Made by a program: the position numbers and the translations under genes. From Oceanihabitans iliipiscarium (GTDB taxonomy: Bacteria; Bacteroidota; Bacteroidia; Flavobacteriales; Flavobacteriaceae), in assembly GCF_042686125.1 (NCBI RefSeq), contig NZ_JBHUOV010000001.1, positions 1,178,001 to 1,242,000 of the forward strand: a DNA stretch of 64,000 nt, written 5' to 3'. Below, piece by piece: positions 1-11,000 of this stretch. The number at the start of each line of letters is the position of its first letter. Positions within the stretch are counted from its first letter, which is position 1. The notes beneath the pieces were generated by a model. It had not been told where the DNA came from, ran no database searches, and saw nothing but the letters and a program-made list of their open reading frames with translations.

Positions 1-233
1 TTGAAGTAGATGATGAAGTACTTGTACAGCGTTTATTGGAACGCGGAAAAACAAGTGGTAGAGCAGATGATGCAGACGAAAGCATTATAAGAAATAGAAT
101 AAAAGAATACTATACTAAAACAGCAATTCTTAAAGATTACTATACTGCCCAAGACAAGTATTTTGGTGTCGATGGTATTGGTAGTATTGAAGAAATAACA
201 GTTCGATTAAGTAAGGTTATAGACCAACTATAA
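1..233 (+). CDS. adk: Adenylate kinase, C-terminal part (cut by window edge)
   Basis: Adenylate kinase interconverts ATP, AMP and ADP in the cytosol. The reading frame is open from base 3 to the left edge, so only the last 76 residues are present and the N-terminal P-loop is outside the window. The visible part contains the family motif around SGRADDADE, where the LID domain returns to the core, followed by the amphipathic C-terminal helix ending in VIDQL. It is followed by obgE on the same strand after about 100 bases. In many bacteria adk sits in the spc ribosomal operon between secY and infA; here that slot is empty and the gene lies next to obgE. Identification rests on motif and length of the tail and is firm. 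Confidence 0.88.
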   Translation, partial: EVDDEVLVQRLLERGKTSGRADDADESIIRNRIKEYYTKTAILKDYYTAQDKYFGVDGIGSIEEITVRLSKVIDQL

Positions 234-339
234 ACTTCCATAAATTTAAACCCTTTTTATGACTAACGATTTGAAATTTAAAGGTAAACAATTAGTAGTT
301 CTTAAGTATTTTTCAAACGAAGTTTTAAACTAAATAATT

Positions 340-1338
340 ATGACTGAAGGTAACTTTGTCGACTATGTGAAAATGCACGTTTCTTCAGGAAAAGGTGGTA
401 AAGGTTCTGTACACTTACATCGTGAGAAATTTATTACCAAAGGTGGTCCAGATGGTGGCGATGGTGGTCGTGGAGGTCATGTTATTATTAAAGGGAACGC
501 TAACTTATGGACACTTTTACACCTTAAGTTTAAACGCCATATTAAAGCAGGTCATGGTGGACATGGGAGTAAGAGTAGAAGTAGTGGTTCTGATGGAGAA
601 GATGTTTATATAGAAGTGCCTCTAGGGACAGTTGTAAGAGATACAGAAACGAACGATGTTATTTTTGAAATCACTAAAGATGGTGAAGAAAGAATTATTG
701 CTGAAGGAGGAAAAGGTGGTCGTGGAAACTGGCACTTTAAGTCTTCAACCAATCAAACACCACGTTATGCTCAACCTGGAATGCCACTTGAAGAAAGTGA
801 CATTACTCTAGAGCTTAAAGTTCTTGCTGATGTTGGTTTGGTTGGATTTCCAAATGCTGGAAAATCGACGCTATTATCTGTAGTCACTTCTGCAAAACCA
901 AAGATAGCCGATTATGAATTCACAACACTTAAACCCAATTTGGGTATTGTTAAGCATCGTGAGTTCCAAACTTTTGTTATGGCAGATATTCCTGGAATTA
1001 TTGAAGGTGCAGCAGAAGGAAAAGGACTTGGTTATTACTTTTTACGTCATATTGAACGAAATTCTATTTTACTATTTTTAATTCCTGCTGATGCAGATGA
1101 TATTAAAAAACAATATGATATTCTATTAGATGAGTTAAGACGATATAATCCTGAAATGCTTGATAAAGACCGAATGATTGCGATATCTAAATGCGATATG
1201 CTTGATGATGAATTAAAGGCAGAACTCAAAGAGGAATTAGATAATCACTTGCCTATAGAATATATGTTTATCTCGTCTGTAGCGCAACAAGGTTTAACAG
1301 AATTAAAAGACAAACTCTGGAATATGTTAAATGATTAA
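340..1338 (+). CDS. obgE: GTPase Obg (ribosome assembly and stress GTPase)
   Basis: Essential cytosolic GTPase that binds the 50S subunit and links ribosome maturation to growth state. The protein has 332 residues. The N-terminal Obg fold (about 1-160) shows the typical glycine-rich stretches (SGKGGKGS, GGDGGRGG, GGKGGRG). The G domain follows, with P-loop GFPNAGKST at 169-177, switch II DIPGIIEGA at about 216, and a G4 motif read as SKCD at 283-286 instead of the textbook NKxD, probably a lineage variant. The ATG at 340 is preceded by an A/T-rich leader and gives the expected MTEGNFVDYV start. There is no C-terminal OCT extension, as expected for the short Bacteroidota form. It follows adk and precedes the K+ channel gene by 14 bases, so the three may be cotranscribed. 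Confidence 0.96.
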   Translation: MTEGNFVDYVKMHVSSGKGGKGSVHLHREKFITKGGPDGGDGGRGGHVIIKGNANLWTLLHLKFKRHIKAGHGGHGSKSRSSGSDGEDVYIEVPLGTVVRDTETNDVIFEITKDGEERIIAEGGKGGRGNWHFKSSTNQTPRYAQPGMPLEESDITLELKVLADVGLVGFPNAGKSTLLSVVTSAKPKIADYEFTTLKPNLGIVKHREFQTFVMADIPGIIEGAAEGKGLGYYFLRHIERNSILLFLIPADADDIKKQYDILLDELRRYNPEMLDKDRMIAISKCDMLDDELKAELKEELDNHLPIEYMFISSVAQQGLTELKDKLWNMLND

Positions 1339-1352
1339 ATTTTAGCACAATT

Positions 1353-2057
1353 ATGAAGGCTTACATTAAAAGTATAGTTGAAATAAATGATAACAAGCTT
1401 AGCAAATACTTTGCTTTTTTTATTCAAGCTTTAATTTTACTTTCTATAATTACGTTTTCAATTGAAACGATACCTCATCTCAAACCACAAACTAAAACCA
1501 TTTTAAGATCTATTGAACTGTTTTGTGTGATTGTATTTACTGCTGAATATCTTTTGCGCATTTATGTGACTGATAACAAGCTAAAATTCATTTTTAGTTT
1601 TTTTGGAATCATTGATTTTTTAGCCATACTGCCCTTTTATTTATCTTTTGGAGTCGATTTACGTTCCTTAAGAGCCTTACGTTTTTTACGTTTGTTTCGT
1701 ATTCTCAAATTGGTACGTTATAACAACGCAATGAATCATTTTACACGAGCGATTAAATCGGCAAAAGAAGAAATCTTCCTCTTTATTTTTATAACACTAA
1801 TACTTATATACTTTGCCGCTGTTGGGATTTACTATTTTGAAAATCAAGCACAACCAGAACACTTCTCTTCTATTTTTGATAGTCTCTGGTGGGCAATTAT
1901 TACATTAACCACTGTAGGTTATGGCGATGTTTATCCTATTACTGTTGGTGGAAAAATATTTACTTTTATTATTTTAATGATCGGTTTAGGTATTGTTGCT
2001 ATACCTACAGGAATCATTTCTTCAGCTTTAACAAAATCTATAGATAAAAAGGAATAA
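1353..2057 (+). CDS. Voltage-gated-type potassium channel (6-TM ion transport protein)
   Basis: Inner-membrane cation channel of 234 residues. Hydrophobic segments S1-S4 occupy roughly residues 20-130; S4 carries regularly spaced arginines (RSLRALRFLRLFRILKLVR), the voltage-sensor pattern. S5, pore helix and S6 follow, with the K+ selectivity filter TTVGYGD at 186-192, so potassium selectivity is well supported. There is no C-terminal RCK or cyclic-nucleotide domain: the protein ends shortly after S6. It starts 14 bases after obgE and ends 30 bases before the lipoprotein gene, suggesting a co-directional run. Whether gating is truly voltage dependent cannot be told from sequence. Confidence 0.9.
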   Translation: MKAYIKSIVEINDNKLSKYFAFFIQALILLSIITFSIETIPHLKPQTKTILRSIELFCVIVFTAEYLLRIYVTDNKLKFIFSFFGIIDFLAILPFYLSFGVDLRSLRALRFLRLFRILKLVRYNNAMNHFTRAIKSAKEEIFLFIFITLILIYFAAVGIYYFENQAQPEHFSSIFDSLWWAIITLTTVGYGDVYPITVGGKIFTFIILMIGLGIVAIPTGIISSALTKSIDKKE

Positions 2058-2087
2058 TTTTTGATTAACTTTAATCAAAATGTGACT

Positions 2088-2615
2088 ATGAAAGCTTTAA
2101 AAGTGTGTGTGATAGCATTACTCTTGGTGGCATGTGCGCCAATACATGTAACTCAAGATTATGAAAAGGGAACAGACTTTTCTAAATATAAGACGTATAA
2201 TTATTACCAAGATATAGATACTGGCTTAAGTGCATTTGATACGAAGCGGCTGTTTTCTCTCTTAGATGAACAATTGCAGTTACAAGGTTTGGTACGTTCA
2301 GATACACCAGATTTTTATATTAATATTCAAAGTGAAGAATATCAAAACGAACAACGTAATACTGTAGGAGTAGGTGTAGGAGGAAGTGGTAGGAGTGTTG
2401 GTGGTGGTGTTTCTGTAGGAATTCCTATTGGTCAGACTCAGATTACACGACAAATTATTTTTGAATTTGTAGACGAAAATGAGGTTGGACTATTTTGGGA
2501 AGCTGTAAGTGAGAGTCGCTATAATCCAAAAGCATCACCTGAAAAACGCGAAGAACGTCTAAGAGTGCTCATAGAAAAAGTATTTAAAAAGTATCCTCTA
2601 AAAACAAAAAAGTAA
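2088..2615 (+). CDS. DUF4136-type lipoprotein
   Basis: Predicted exported lipoprotein of 175 residues and unknown function. The ATG at 2088 is chosen over an upstream TTG at 2061 because it gives a clean type II signal peptide (MKALKVCVIALLLVAC) with the lipidated Cys at residue 16. The mature part matches the DUF4136 pattern: DFSKYKTYNY near the start, a TPDFYINI-type strand in the middle, a Gly/Val-rich low-complexity loop, and an EKREERL helix near the end where family members carry paired charged residues. It is convergent with the M64 peptidase gene, separated by one base. Confidence 0.8.
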   Translation: MKALKVCVIALLLVACAPIHVTQDYEKGTDFSKYKTYNYYQDIDTGLSAFDTKRLFSLLDEQLQLQGLVRSDTPDFYINIQSEEYQNEQRNTVGVGVGGSGRSVGGGVSVGIPIGQTQITRQIIFEFVDENEVGLFWEAVSESRYNPKASPEKREERLRVLIEKVFKKYPLKTKK

Positions 2616-2616
2616 A

Positions 2617-4008
2617 CTAGTTTTTAATCAGTTTTTTGCTTGTAATTAAAACATCATTAGCATAAAAGTTAGCAATGTATAAGCCTTGACTTAAGGCGCT
2701 AATATTTATTTGCGATCTTTCATTATTAGAAATATCTATTGTTTTTACCTGTTTTCCATCCATACTAATAATATCAACCACAACAGTTTGACCTAAAGTG
2801 TTTTCAGATTTAATAGTGATATAATGCTTTGAAGGATTTGGATACATGGTTATATTGAATTTATTTGCTTCAACATCTTGAATCCCTAAAGTATTATCTA
2901 TACTCCAGGATACAGTAGAAAAATGGAGAGATTCATGACCATCAATATCTATTAAAGTTGTCGCATCATTCACAACGACGGTTAAATTATTTAAGCCAGC
3001 ATTTAAATCACTTTCTTGAACTTGTACAGCGTCCATATTGGTTGCAAAAGGACTGCCATTAAGTGTCCATGAACTTTCTAAAGTATTCGGAATAGGAGCA
3101 ACGACAGTTAATTGAAAATCTATAGGAAAAGTAGGATTGTTAATCGTTGCACTAGCAGGATTATAGGAATCAATAGGAGAGGTTAAGCTGTGAATTTTTT
3201 CAATAATACCTTCTTTGCAAACAGCGCAAAAATCAAACCCTAAATATCTCATTTTACAGGTCTCGTGAGGTCTAAACCAATTTGATTCTGGTTCTGAAGC
3301 ACCATAAGGGAATATGCCAACAGCATTAATTCCAACCCAATTTTTCCATTTTACAGTCAACGGATTGTTATCTTGAGTCATATTAATAGCTTCTTCAGCA
3401 AGAAGATCGCCAGGATAATATTCGTCTTTTAAGTCTACAAAAGAATGCCCTAATTCATGAATAGCAATTTCACTAGCATCAGTTCCAGTAGAAGCTACAG
3501 GAAACTCACCTCCACTTCCACCATAATAAGGTGAGTTTACTAAGATAAGCGCTTGGTCATACATTGGAAAGTTGTTAGCTAAAACAGTACTAACTAATCC
3601 TGAGTTAGGTGTATAAAGCAATCTGTGAATATTAAAACTATCGTAAGCAGTGCCAAAATAATTATCTACTGAAAGTACAGGAACAACAGGATCTGGAGGT
3701 CCAGGTTCATCAGGTGCAGTGCCAGGATGTGAAGCGCCACTTTCATTTGAAATAACTTTTATAATATATACGTTAAAATAATTTTCGTAGGACGCAAAAG
3801 GTTCTTGGCTAAACAGGTCATCCATAAACAAAGTTGCATCAGTTTCAAATTGAGTGAGTTCACCTACAGTATAACCATCCGCTAGAATAACAAGGTTAAT
3901 ACGCTTTTCATCAAGGCCAGAAGTTTTTATAGCTTCTACATCAAAAACTTGAGTATAAGTTAATTGAACACTAAAAAATAAAACGATTAAAAGTAAAAGT
4001 TGCTTCAT
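2617..4008 (-). CDS. Secreted M64-family metallopeptidase with T9SS sorting domain
   Basis: Predicted extracellular zinc peptidase of 463 residues, related to the IgA-peptidase M64 family. A signal peptide (MKQLLLLIVLFFSVQLTYTQ) leads. The catalytic domain runs over about residues 25-270 and has the zinc motif HELGH at 184-188 followed by DLKDEY at 192-197, the spacing typical of M64. A linker and beta-rich region follow. The last 70 or so residues form a type A T9SS sorting domain: MYPNPS, a DGKQV turn, and a terminal LSQGLYIANF...KKLIKN. It lies two bases downstream of the lipoprotein gene on the same strand, so the two are probably cotranscribed. Substrate unknown. Confidence 0.87.
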   Translation of the reverse strand: MKQLLLLIVLFFSVQLTYTQVFDVEAIKTSGLDEKRINLVILADGYTVGELTQFETDATLFMDDLFSQEPFASYENYFNVYIIKVISNESGASHPGTAPDEPGPPDPVVPVLSVDNYFGTAYDSFNIHRLLYTPNSGLVSTVLANNFPMYDQALILVNSPYYGGSGGEFPVASTGTDASEIAIHELGHSFVDLKDEYYPGDLLAEEAINMTQDNNPLTVKWKNWVGINAVGIFPYGASEPESNWFRPHETCKMRYLGFDFCAVCKEGIIEKIHSLTSPIDSYNPASATINNPTFPIDFQLTVVAPIPNTLESSWTLNGSPFATNMDAVQVQESDLNAGLNNLTVVVNDATTLIDIDGHESLHFSTVSWSIDNTLGIQDVEANKFNITMYPNPSKHYITIKSENTLGQTVVVDIISMDGKQVKTIDISNNERSQINISALSQGLYIANFYANDVLITSKKLIKN

Positions 4009-4010
4009 GA

Positions 4011-4502
4011 TTAATTAATTTTAGTGGTGATGTGTCTTTTTACGCCTAACGGAGTTAATTCATTAATAACTATATGTTTGGCTTTTGGTTTCAATTGTAA
4101 TCTTATTGAGAATTGTGCTGAGTCTAAATCTAAAATTCGTTTTTCAAAGTTACCTAAATCGTTGACAAATTCCACTATTTTTAATAACGGATTTTGTATT
4201 GATATTTTTTCTAATTCATTAAAATCCTTATCTAGAATTAAGCATTCTAAATCTTCAATGCTTGTTTTTTCTTCGGTTTTCGACTTGTTTTTTAATTTGC
4301 CATCAGTAATTATTTGATTCATTAAAACGATAGTTTTTTCATCGCTAGCATTCTTACTAATACTATAATTTAAAAATAGAAGCTGAGGTTTTGAAATTAC
4401 TTTAAGATCTTCTGAAGAAACTTGTTGTTTTGAAGCACAGGACATGACTACAAACAGAATGAAGAGTAGTGTAGTGATTTTTGTTAATTTAAAAATAGAC
4501 AT
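4011..4502 (-). CDS. Hypothetical lipoprotein upstream of M64 peptidase
   Basis: Predicted lipoprotein of 163 residues with no family that I recognise. The signal peptide is MSIFKLTKITTLLFILFVVMSC with a lipobox VMSC and Cys at 22. The mature part is short and beta-rich, with alternating charged and hydrophobic residues and no obvious catalytic motif. Its stop codon is two bases before the start of the M64 peptidase, indicating translational coupling and possibly a shared role at the cell surface. A TAACTTTG sequence on the minus strand about 30 bases upstream is a plausible -7 promoter box. Confidence 0.75.
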   Translation of the reverse strand: MSIFKLTKITTLLFILFVVMSCASKQQVSSEDLKVISKPQLLFLNYSISKNASDEKTIVLMNQIITDGKLKNKSKTEEKTSIEDLECLILDKDFNELEKISIQNPLLKIVEFVNDLGNFEKRILDLDSAQFSIRLQLKPKAKHIVINELTPLGVKRHITTKIN

Positions 4503-4530
4503 GGTTGTGCTTTAACTAAAAAAATGTCTT

Positions 4531-4538
4531 CAAAGTTA
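4531..4538 (-). promoter_or_regulatory. Putative -7 promoter box for lipoprotein-M64 pair
   Basis: On the minus strand the bases read TAACTTTG, matching the Bacteroidota -7 consensus TAnnTTTG, about 30 bases before the start codon at 4502. No good -33 TTG was seen at the expected distance, so this is a weak call. Confidence 0.35.
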
Positions 4539-4580
4539 ATGATTAAAGCCAGTGGAATGAAATTATATGAGAAAAAAAAA

Positions 4581-4603
4581 AGAGGCTTATTAAGCCTCTT
4601 TTT
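4581..4603 (-). terminator. Intrinsic terminator after the DoxX gene
   Basis: AGAGGCTT and AAGCCTCT pair around a 3-base loop. Reading the minus strand, the hairpin is followed by a run of T (the A-run at 4572-4580 on the plus strand). It sits directly behind the stop of the DoxX gene. Confidence 0.85.
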
Positions 4604-4610
4604 CTTGCTA

Positions 4611-4985
4611 TTAACCTGCAAGTAAATCTTTATACTTGTCTTTATAACCATAAAGTGCGATACAGTTTAAGACTAATAATACTGCAGCACCTCCAATACC
4701 ACCTGGATCTAATACCGCATGAAATAATACGGCATTTATTGAAATACTCATTAATATAAGTCCCATAAGAGCACCATATTTATTAAAAATTAAAGCTAAA
4801 CCAGCTACAATTTCAACAATACCTACAAGAACCATTGTTTTTGCTGAGGCTAAAGCTCCAAAATAAGCGCCTGCCTCTGCTGATAATTCTGGCATTGGCA
4901 TAAAATCTAAAAATTTGTTTAGTCCAAAGACTAGCACGAAGACTCCAAGTAAAATTCTTAGAACCATTAAAACTTTTGAATTCAT
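4611..4985 (-). CDS. DoxX family membrane protein
   Basis: Small inner-membrane protein of 124 residues with four predicted transmembrane segments, at about 5-22, 45-65, 71-90 and 96-115. The start (MNSKVLMVLRILLGVFVLVFGLNK) with an RxxLGxxFxxFGxxK pattern is characteristic of the DoxX/DoxD-like family. Members are linked to quinone- or redox-related membrane functions in some organisms, but the role here cannot be stated. It is monocistronic, closed by a strong terminator and preceded by a roughly 100-base spacer that separates it from the alpha-2-macroglobulin gene. Confidence 0.85.
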   Translation of the reverse strand: MNSKVLMVLRILLGVFVLVFGLNKFLDFMPMPELSAEAGAYFGALASAKTMVLVGIVEIVAGLALIFNKYGALMGLILMSISINAVLFHAVLDPGGIGGAAVLLVLNCIALYGYKDKYKDLLAG

Positions 4986-5083
4986 AATGTTATTATTTGT
5001 TAGTTAGATTGTAAGTTATAAAATAGCATCATCACTATTTCTATGCATTCGTCGTATTATTAACGAGTTACTAACAAATGGTT

Positions 5084-8000
5084 TTATTCTACTGTAATTT
5101 TAACGCCTTCACTATGGCTACTAAATTCTGGAGCATACATACTTTGAATCGTGGTAATGCCATTACTCATGTGTCCAGAATTATTGATGCGTAAATCGTA
5201 TTCAAAGACAAAAACGCCTTTTGGTAAATAATCAAAAAAGAAATTTGTTGATGCATCTTTAGTGCTTTCGTAATACCCTAAACCATCTTGCCATTTGTAT
5301 TGAGATAATACGTTTACAGGTTCTAATCCAGCAGCTCTCATATCTTTCATGTGTACAAATTCCATTGGCCTATCAACGCTTAACTCTATACGAACTCTAA
5401 CTAAATCACCAACATTTAACTTTGTGTCTAAAGTGATTTCTGAAATTTTTTCACCTACATCAGTATTGGTTTTAAGGAATAATTTTTTCTTCAATTTTAA
5501 AGGTGTTTCTGCTGAAGTAATTTTATCTAAATCTTCAAAATATTGCCAATACAAACTTCCCCAAGCAATGCCTTTTCCTTTTTTGGTAATTTTTACATCT
5601 GCCATTTCTGGTTTGATGTCGTCACCTTTCCAAGAGGTTTTATAATAGCCTGTTCCAGCTTCCACTTTAACCGTTTCTAACTGTTTTGGATTGATAGGTT
5701 GATGTCCAATAACCACATCAACCATATCTGTAACACTTAGCCAATCGCTACCTTGTAATAGCAAAGCATAAACAGCTTCAGTAGTTGCTTTGGTGGTTTT
5801 CCAACGATTGGTTTGCTTATTCTTTAATAACCAGATTTTAAGATTGTCAATAGTTTCAATATCATTTTCTATCTCAGCAAACGCTTCTATTAAAAGGGCT
5901 TGTGTTTCAATTGGAGCTTGATACCAATACCAAGAATTTGTGTTTTCTTTCCAATACATGCCTAGTTCTTCAGAAGTGATACTCGTTTCTTTCAATGATC
6001 TTAAAATGGCTTTTGCTGTCTTATTATCATCTAATCGCTCAGAAATTAAAGCCATCATACCTTTAGCGTATAAAGATCGTGATAACCAATATTTTGAAAT
6101 TTGACTTAGGTAATAGCTGGTAATTTCTTGTACTTCGTTTGATTTTTCAATATCAGGATAAAAACTTCGCATATATAAATAATGCAATTGTGTATAACTT
6201 AAATGGTCTTTAGTTAAATCAACATTAGCATTATATTTTCTGATGTCTTTGTATTCCTGAACAAATTCGGCATCTAAATAGCGTATTGCTTTTTGAATCA
6301 TTGATGACGTTTCGACTGCGCTCGACGAAACACCAAGTTGGTCTAGATGCCCAAAACCAGTAATGATGTGCTGCGTGATGTATCTACTAGGTCTCCCTCC
6401 TGCAAACCAAGGCCAAGCTCCATTTGACATTTGATTGTTTTCTAATTTGCGTTTAGCCGACTGTAATTCATTATTCATTTTGTTTAAATCGAATAACAGC
6501 GCAATTCGTTTTTTTTGCTCAGATTCACTTTGTGCATCACGTAACCAAGGGGTTTCTTGAATTAACAACGATTTCAATTCTTGGTTTTTTTCAAGATTGC
6601 TTAATAAAGCATCTGTATTTTTCCACTGATTAAAGACTTCTTGAATTCTAGGATTACTATTCGCAATATGACTTGCTAAGGCGTTAGCATAATATCTGCT
6701 AAAGGTTTGCTCATTACAATCATAAGGATATTCCATTAAATATGGCAATGCTTGAACAGCATACCACGCAGGATTGCTCGTCATTTCTAAAGCCAAATTA
6801 TGATGTTTAAGTGTCGTTGAAGACACGTTTTTTAGCTTGTCTAAAGTGAACGTTTTTGTTTCATTTGAGCGTATCCACATGGGTAAGGTTTCAGTGACTA
6901 ACATTCTGTTTGTTAATACAGGAAGGGCATTTTGCTCGCCATCACTATAGTCGCCAGATTGTGCAATAACTTTATATTGAACTGCTTGCACATCGTCTGG
7001 AATATAAAGCAACCAAGCCACTTGTGTGTTGCCTTTGGCATCTACAGTAAAAGATCTATTTCCATAAGCACCAGAATATTTAGGGCTTGGAATTTCAGCT
7101 TCTGTATATAGCTTTTTGTCTATACGTTCGCCTGTTACAGCATCAAAAAGTTGTAAAACAGCTTCGCCAGAAAGTGATTTTTCCGTAAGATTTACAATTT
7201 TTGAACTAATAACAATTTCATCACCTTCACGTAAAAAACGTGGTGCATTAGGAATGACCATCAATTCTTTTTGAGTCACTGTTTCTAAATTTGTGGTTGC
7301 ATGATTCAGCGTTTTTGTATGCGCCAAGAGTTGTAATTTCCATTGGGTTAAAGCTTCTGGTGTTGTAAAACTGAAACTCACATGACCTTCTGCATCGGTT
7401 TGTAACTGTGGAAAGAAAAAAGCCGTTTCTTGTAGGTTTTTACGAATCGTTACGCCTGAAAAGTCTGATTCTTCTTTTTTAGTTATTTCAGAAGTGAAAT
7501 GTCCACCGCTTTGTTCTGTTCTATGATTATATATTAAAGCTTTTTCACTTTTGAATCCATATGAAATTTCATTTGTTGCATCAGCTTCAGCTTCCTCAAG
7601 TGGCGCTGCTGCAACTTGCACTTCTTGAATGTTTTCACTGCGGACCATCATATTTGTATCTCTGTACATGTAATGACCTTGTCCAAAATAAAATCCAAAC
7701 CAGTTGAGTTGGTCATAACTTTGATACGCATAATATGCCGTATTTTTATGCGGATTATACACTCTGAAGCCTTTAGTGCCATAACTACGTCCAGCATTCC
7801 TGCGATTATTAGAATAATAATGGGGTTGCTGAATAGGGTTAAAATTCCAACCAGGAGATGTAAATTGATCTAATGAGGCATCATACATACTTGCTAATAG
7901 TTCTGCACTAACTTTTTCGCCTTGAGGGCCTTTAATTTTAAAACGCCAGGTTTCATCTGTTCCTGGTTGAAGCTCGTCTCTAAACGTCAACGTTTCTATC

Positions 8001-11000
8001 TCCAATTCGGTTTTAGGATAAGGAACCGCAATATTTAAAGAGGAAGCTTGATAACTGTTAAATGCCGAAAGGCTATAATGCACCGAAAAGCCTCCAACAT
8101 CGTTTTGAGTGACTGGAATACTGATGGTTTTTTTGTTGGCGTTTAGATGAACGATATCTTGTTTAATAATTTTGTGATCTTTTTCAATATCTACTGTGAC
8201 GTATAAATCTTGTGCTGCAGAAGCTAAAGTTATTTCTACCAAATCCCCAACGTTATATTGGTCTTTATTTGTGGTGATGCTAAACAGTTGTTGGTCGGCT
8301 AAAGTCTCATCTTTGTCACTATATAAAGTGGTTTTAATTTCATCTTTAACGACTTGTCCATACTGGTCTTTACTTTCTAAAACAATACTATAAGCACCAG
8401 AGCTCCATTTTTTAATATTCCCTAATTCAAGCTCGTTAGATTTAGAGGTGTCAAATTTTTCATCAAAAACCAGTTTGCCTTTTTTCCAAGTAGCGCTATT
8501 GTCTTCATCTTTATAGGCATCATGTGGAAACTTGTTTTTAAATTCAGATTCAGGAATGTCTTGGTAATCTGGAGCAGCCCAAGGTCTTGCTCTTAAGACA
8601 GTATTTGGCGCAATTAATTTGAATATTTTTACTGTGCCACTTGCTGGAGCAAATTCACCATTAAGGTTTTTTGTATCAATAGTGATTTTATGCTCTTTAT
8701 TGGTCTTATCTAGTTTATTATTAATAGATAGGTTGGCCAATAATGCATGATAGCCAACACTTATAGTGGTCCTTGAGCTACGTGTTTCGCCGTTTAAATC
8801 AGTAACATCTGCAGTCACTTCATAATAAAAAATAGGCAAGCTTTTTTGGTCTACACTTTCATCAGGTAGTGCATTGAATTTTATTTCGAAATTTCCTGAG
8901 GCATCTGTAATGGTTTCACCATGAGTGATTTCTTGAGGTTCACTAATAAATGCAGGTCGATACCAATAATACCATTCAGGATATTTTACTTTTCTGTGCA
9001 CACGATATACTACTTTTGCATCAGTAATGTTTGATCCAGCATAAGCTAAGGCTTGTCCGTTAACAGTAATATTGTCATTAACTTTATATGTTTCAGTAAT
9101 TGGAAGAAAGCTAGTTTCAAATTTCGGACGTTTATACTCTTCAACAGAAATATTAGCATTGCCATCTAAATGTACTTTTTTACTAGAAATATTTAAATTG
9201 AAACGACCTGTTAACCCAGAGTTTGGCAAAACAAATTCACCTTGAAAAGAACCAAAATCATTTGTCACAAACGCTAAAGTTTTTAACTCCTGATGATTGG
9301 CATCTCTGAGAGTAACAGTTAATTTTTCGTCAGGATATACTTCAGAATGACCATCTTTTGTTTTCATGGCAATTCCTTTAAAATAAACCGTTTGTCCTGG
9401 TCTATAAATGCTTCGATCTGTAAACAAAAACCCTTTGTAAGTCGTTTTGTTTTTATCGTTATTATTGGTATTGCGTTGGTATATATAATAATCACCAAAA
9501 TAGGCTTTTTCCCCATTATGAGTAACTTCAATTTTGACATTGGTATAACGAATAATCGTTTTGGTAATACTGACTTCTCCTTTATGATTAGAGGTTAAAT
9601 TTTCGGTGATTAACTTCCCGTTATTATTCTTTTGATAGGTGACTTTTACATGTGCTTCAGGAATGGGTTTTCCATGATGTCTATTAATGACTTGAAAAAC
9701 CGACTTGTTATCTACTGTGCTTTCAATAACAGCCATATTGGTTGCTTGTAGCGTTGTAAACGCAAACGTACTAGAGTTGTTATTTGGTGTCGCGTAAATA
9801 AGGTAACGTCCATTATTAAGTTTTGGTAGAAGTACTTCAGTAGTGTGTGTTTGGAAATCACTCTCGTCACGTAATGTGCTTTCCCAATTTGTTAGAGGTT
9901 TTAATCTCTGAATAAATTGTTGTTGTTCGTCTTGCCTATAGGTTTTATTTAAGGTTTCAAATTGAGATTCAGATAATTGGTAAACAATAAATGAGAGCGC
10001 TTCTATGTTTTTATAACGTATTAAAAATCGACTATCTTGCTGAATTGGTATATGAGTTTCAGCTTGAATTTGTAAAGTTTGTTGCATGATTTGAGACCGC
10101 AGAACCTCACATTTCTGTGCAGCAATACTTTTAGGAAATTTAGATGAAACAGCATCACAAAGGGCTAATGCTTTTTTTATTTCCCAACGAAATGTTTCAT
10201 TGTTTTTTGGCTGGTATGTATGACCTTGTTGATAGTATAGACGTGCGATTTCATAATTATACAAACCAGAAACAGCATGCGATTTATGATGTACACTTTC
10301 GGCTTGTAAGGCTTTTAAATATATGGAATCTTTATTGTTAAACGTGGCGTGTTGTCTTACAAAATTGAGACGCTCAATATTGACATCTGTTAAGGCTTCT
10401 GGCGAATTATCTTTCGCATGAAATTGCAATAAATTTTGATAAATCTTTAAGGCGTGTAATTGTAAAGATGTTGAATCTTTTGATGACAGTTTTAAACTAT
10501 TAAATTTTGCCACATCACTTAAATAACTCGGTTGATCAATTTCAAATTTATAGGCAGGTTTTGTGATGCTGTTTTCATCAGTTTTATAAAACTCTAAAGC
10601 ATTATGATTCAGTAAATCAAATAGAGTAGGTCTGAAGGTTCTAGAGTTTTTTTGAACATTTAAAAGCACATTATATTGCTCTAATGGTGTTTGTTGCAAT
10701 AACAGTCCATTTTCTAAAGAGCGTTGGTAATGATTATGAATTTCAGCAAAAAGCGTCTGTAAGTCCCAAGTTCTAAAATCCTCAGTATCTATTTTTTCTT
10801 CAGTTTTTGTTCGATTATAAAACAGATAACGATTCTGATTAAAATACTGCCAATACAAATTGGCGAGCATATTCTCTAATAAGTTTTTGGTAGGAGCAGC
10901 ATTTTGGGTGATTTCAGTTTTAAAGTCGTTAATAATACTAAGTTGCGCATCCTCCTCAAGTGTTAAAGCATATTTGCTTTTATAGACAAGAGTTTTCACT

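Noticed and set aside
4024..4317. Plus-strand open frame of 97 codons opposite the lipoprotein gene
   Set aside because: The minus-strand reading has a signal peptide and lipobox and is coupled to the M64 gene; the plus-strand one has neither.
5349..10341. Several plus-strand open frames of 65-98 codons opposite the macroglobulin gene
   Set aside because: They are shadows of one continuous 2034-residue coding sequence, with no start context or domain.
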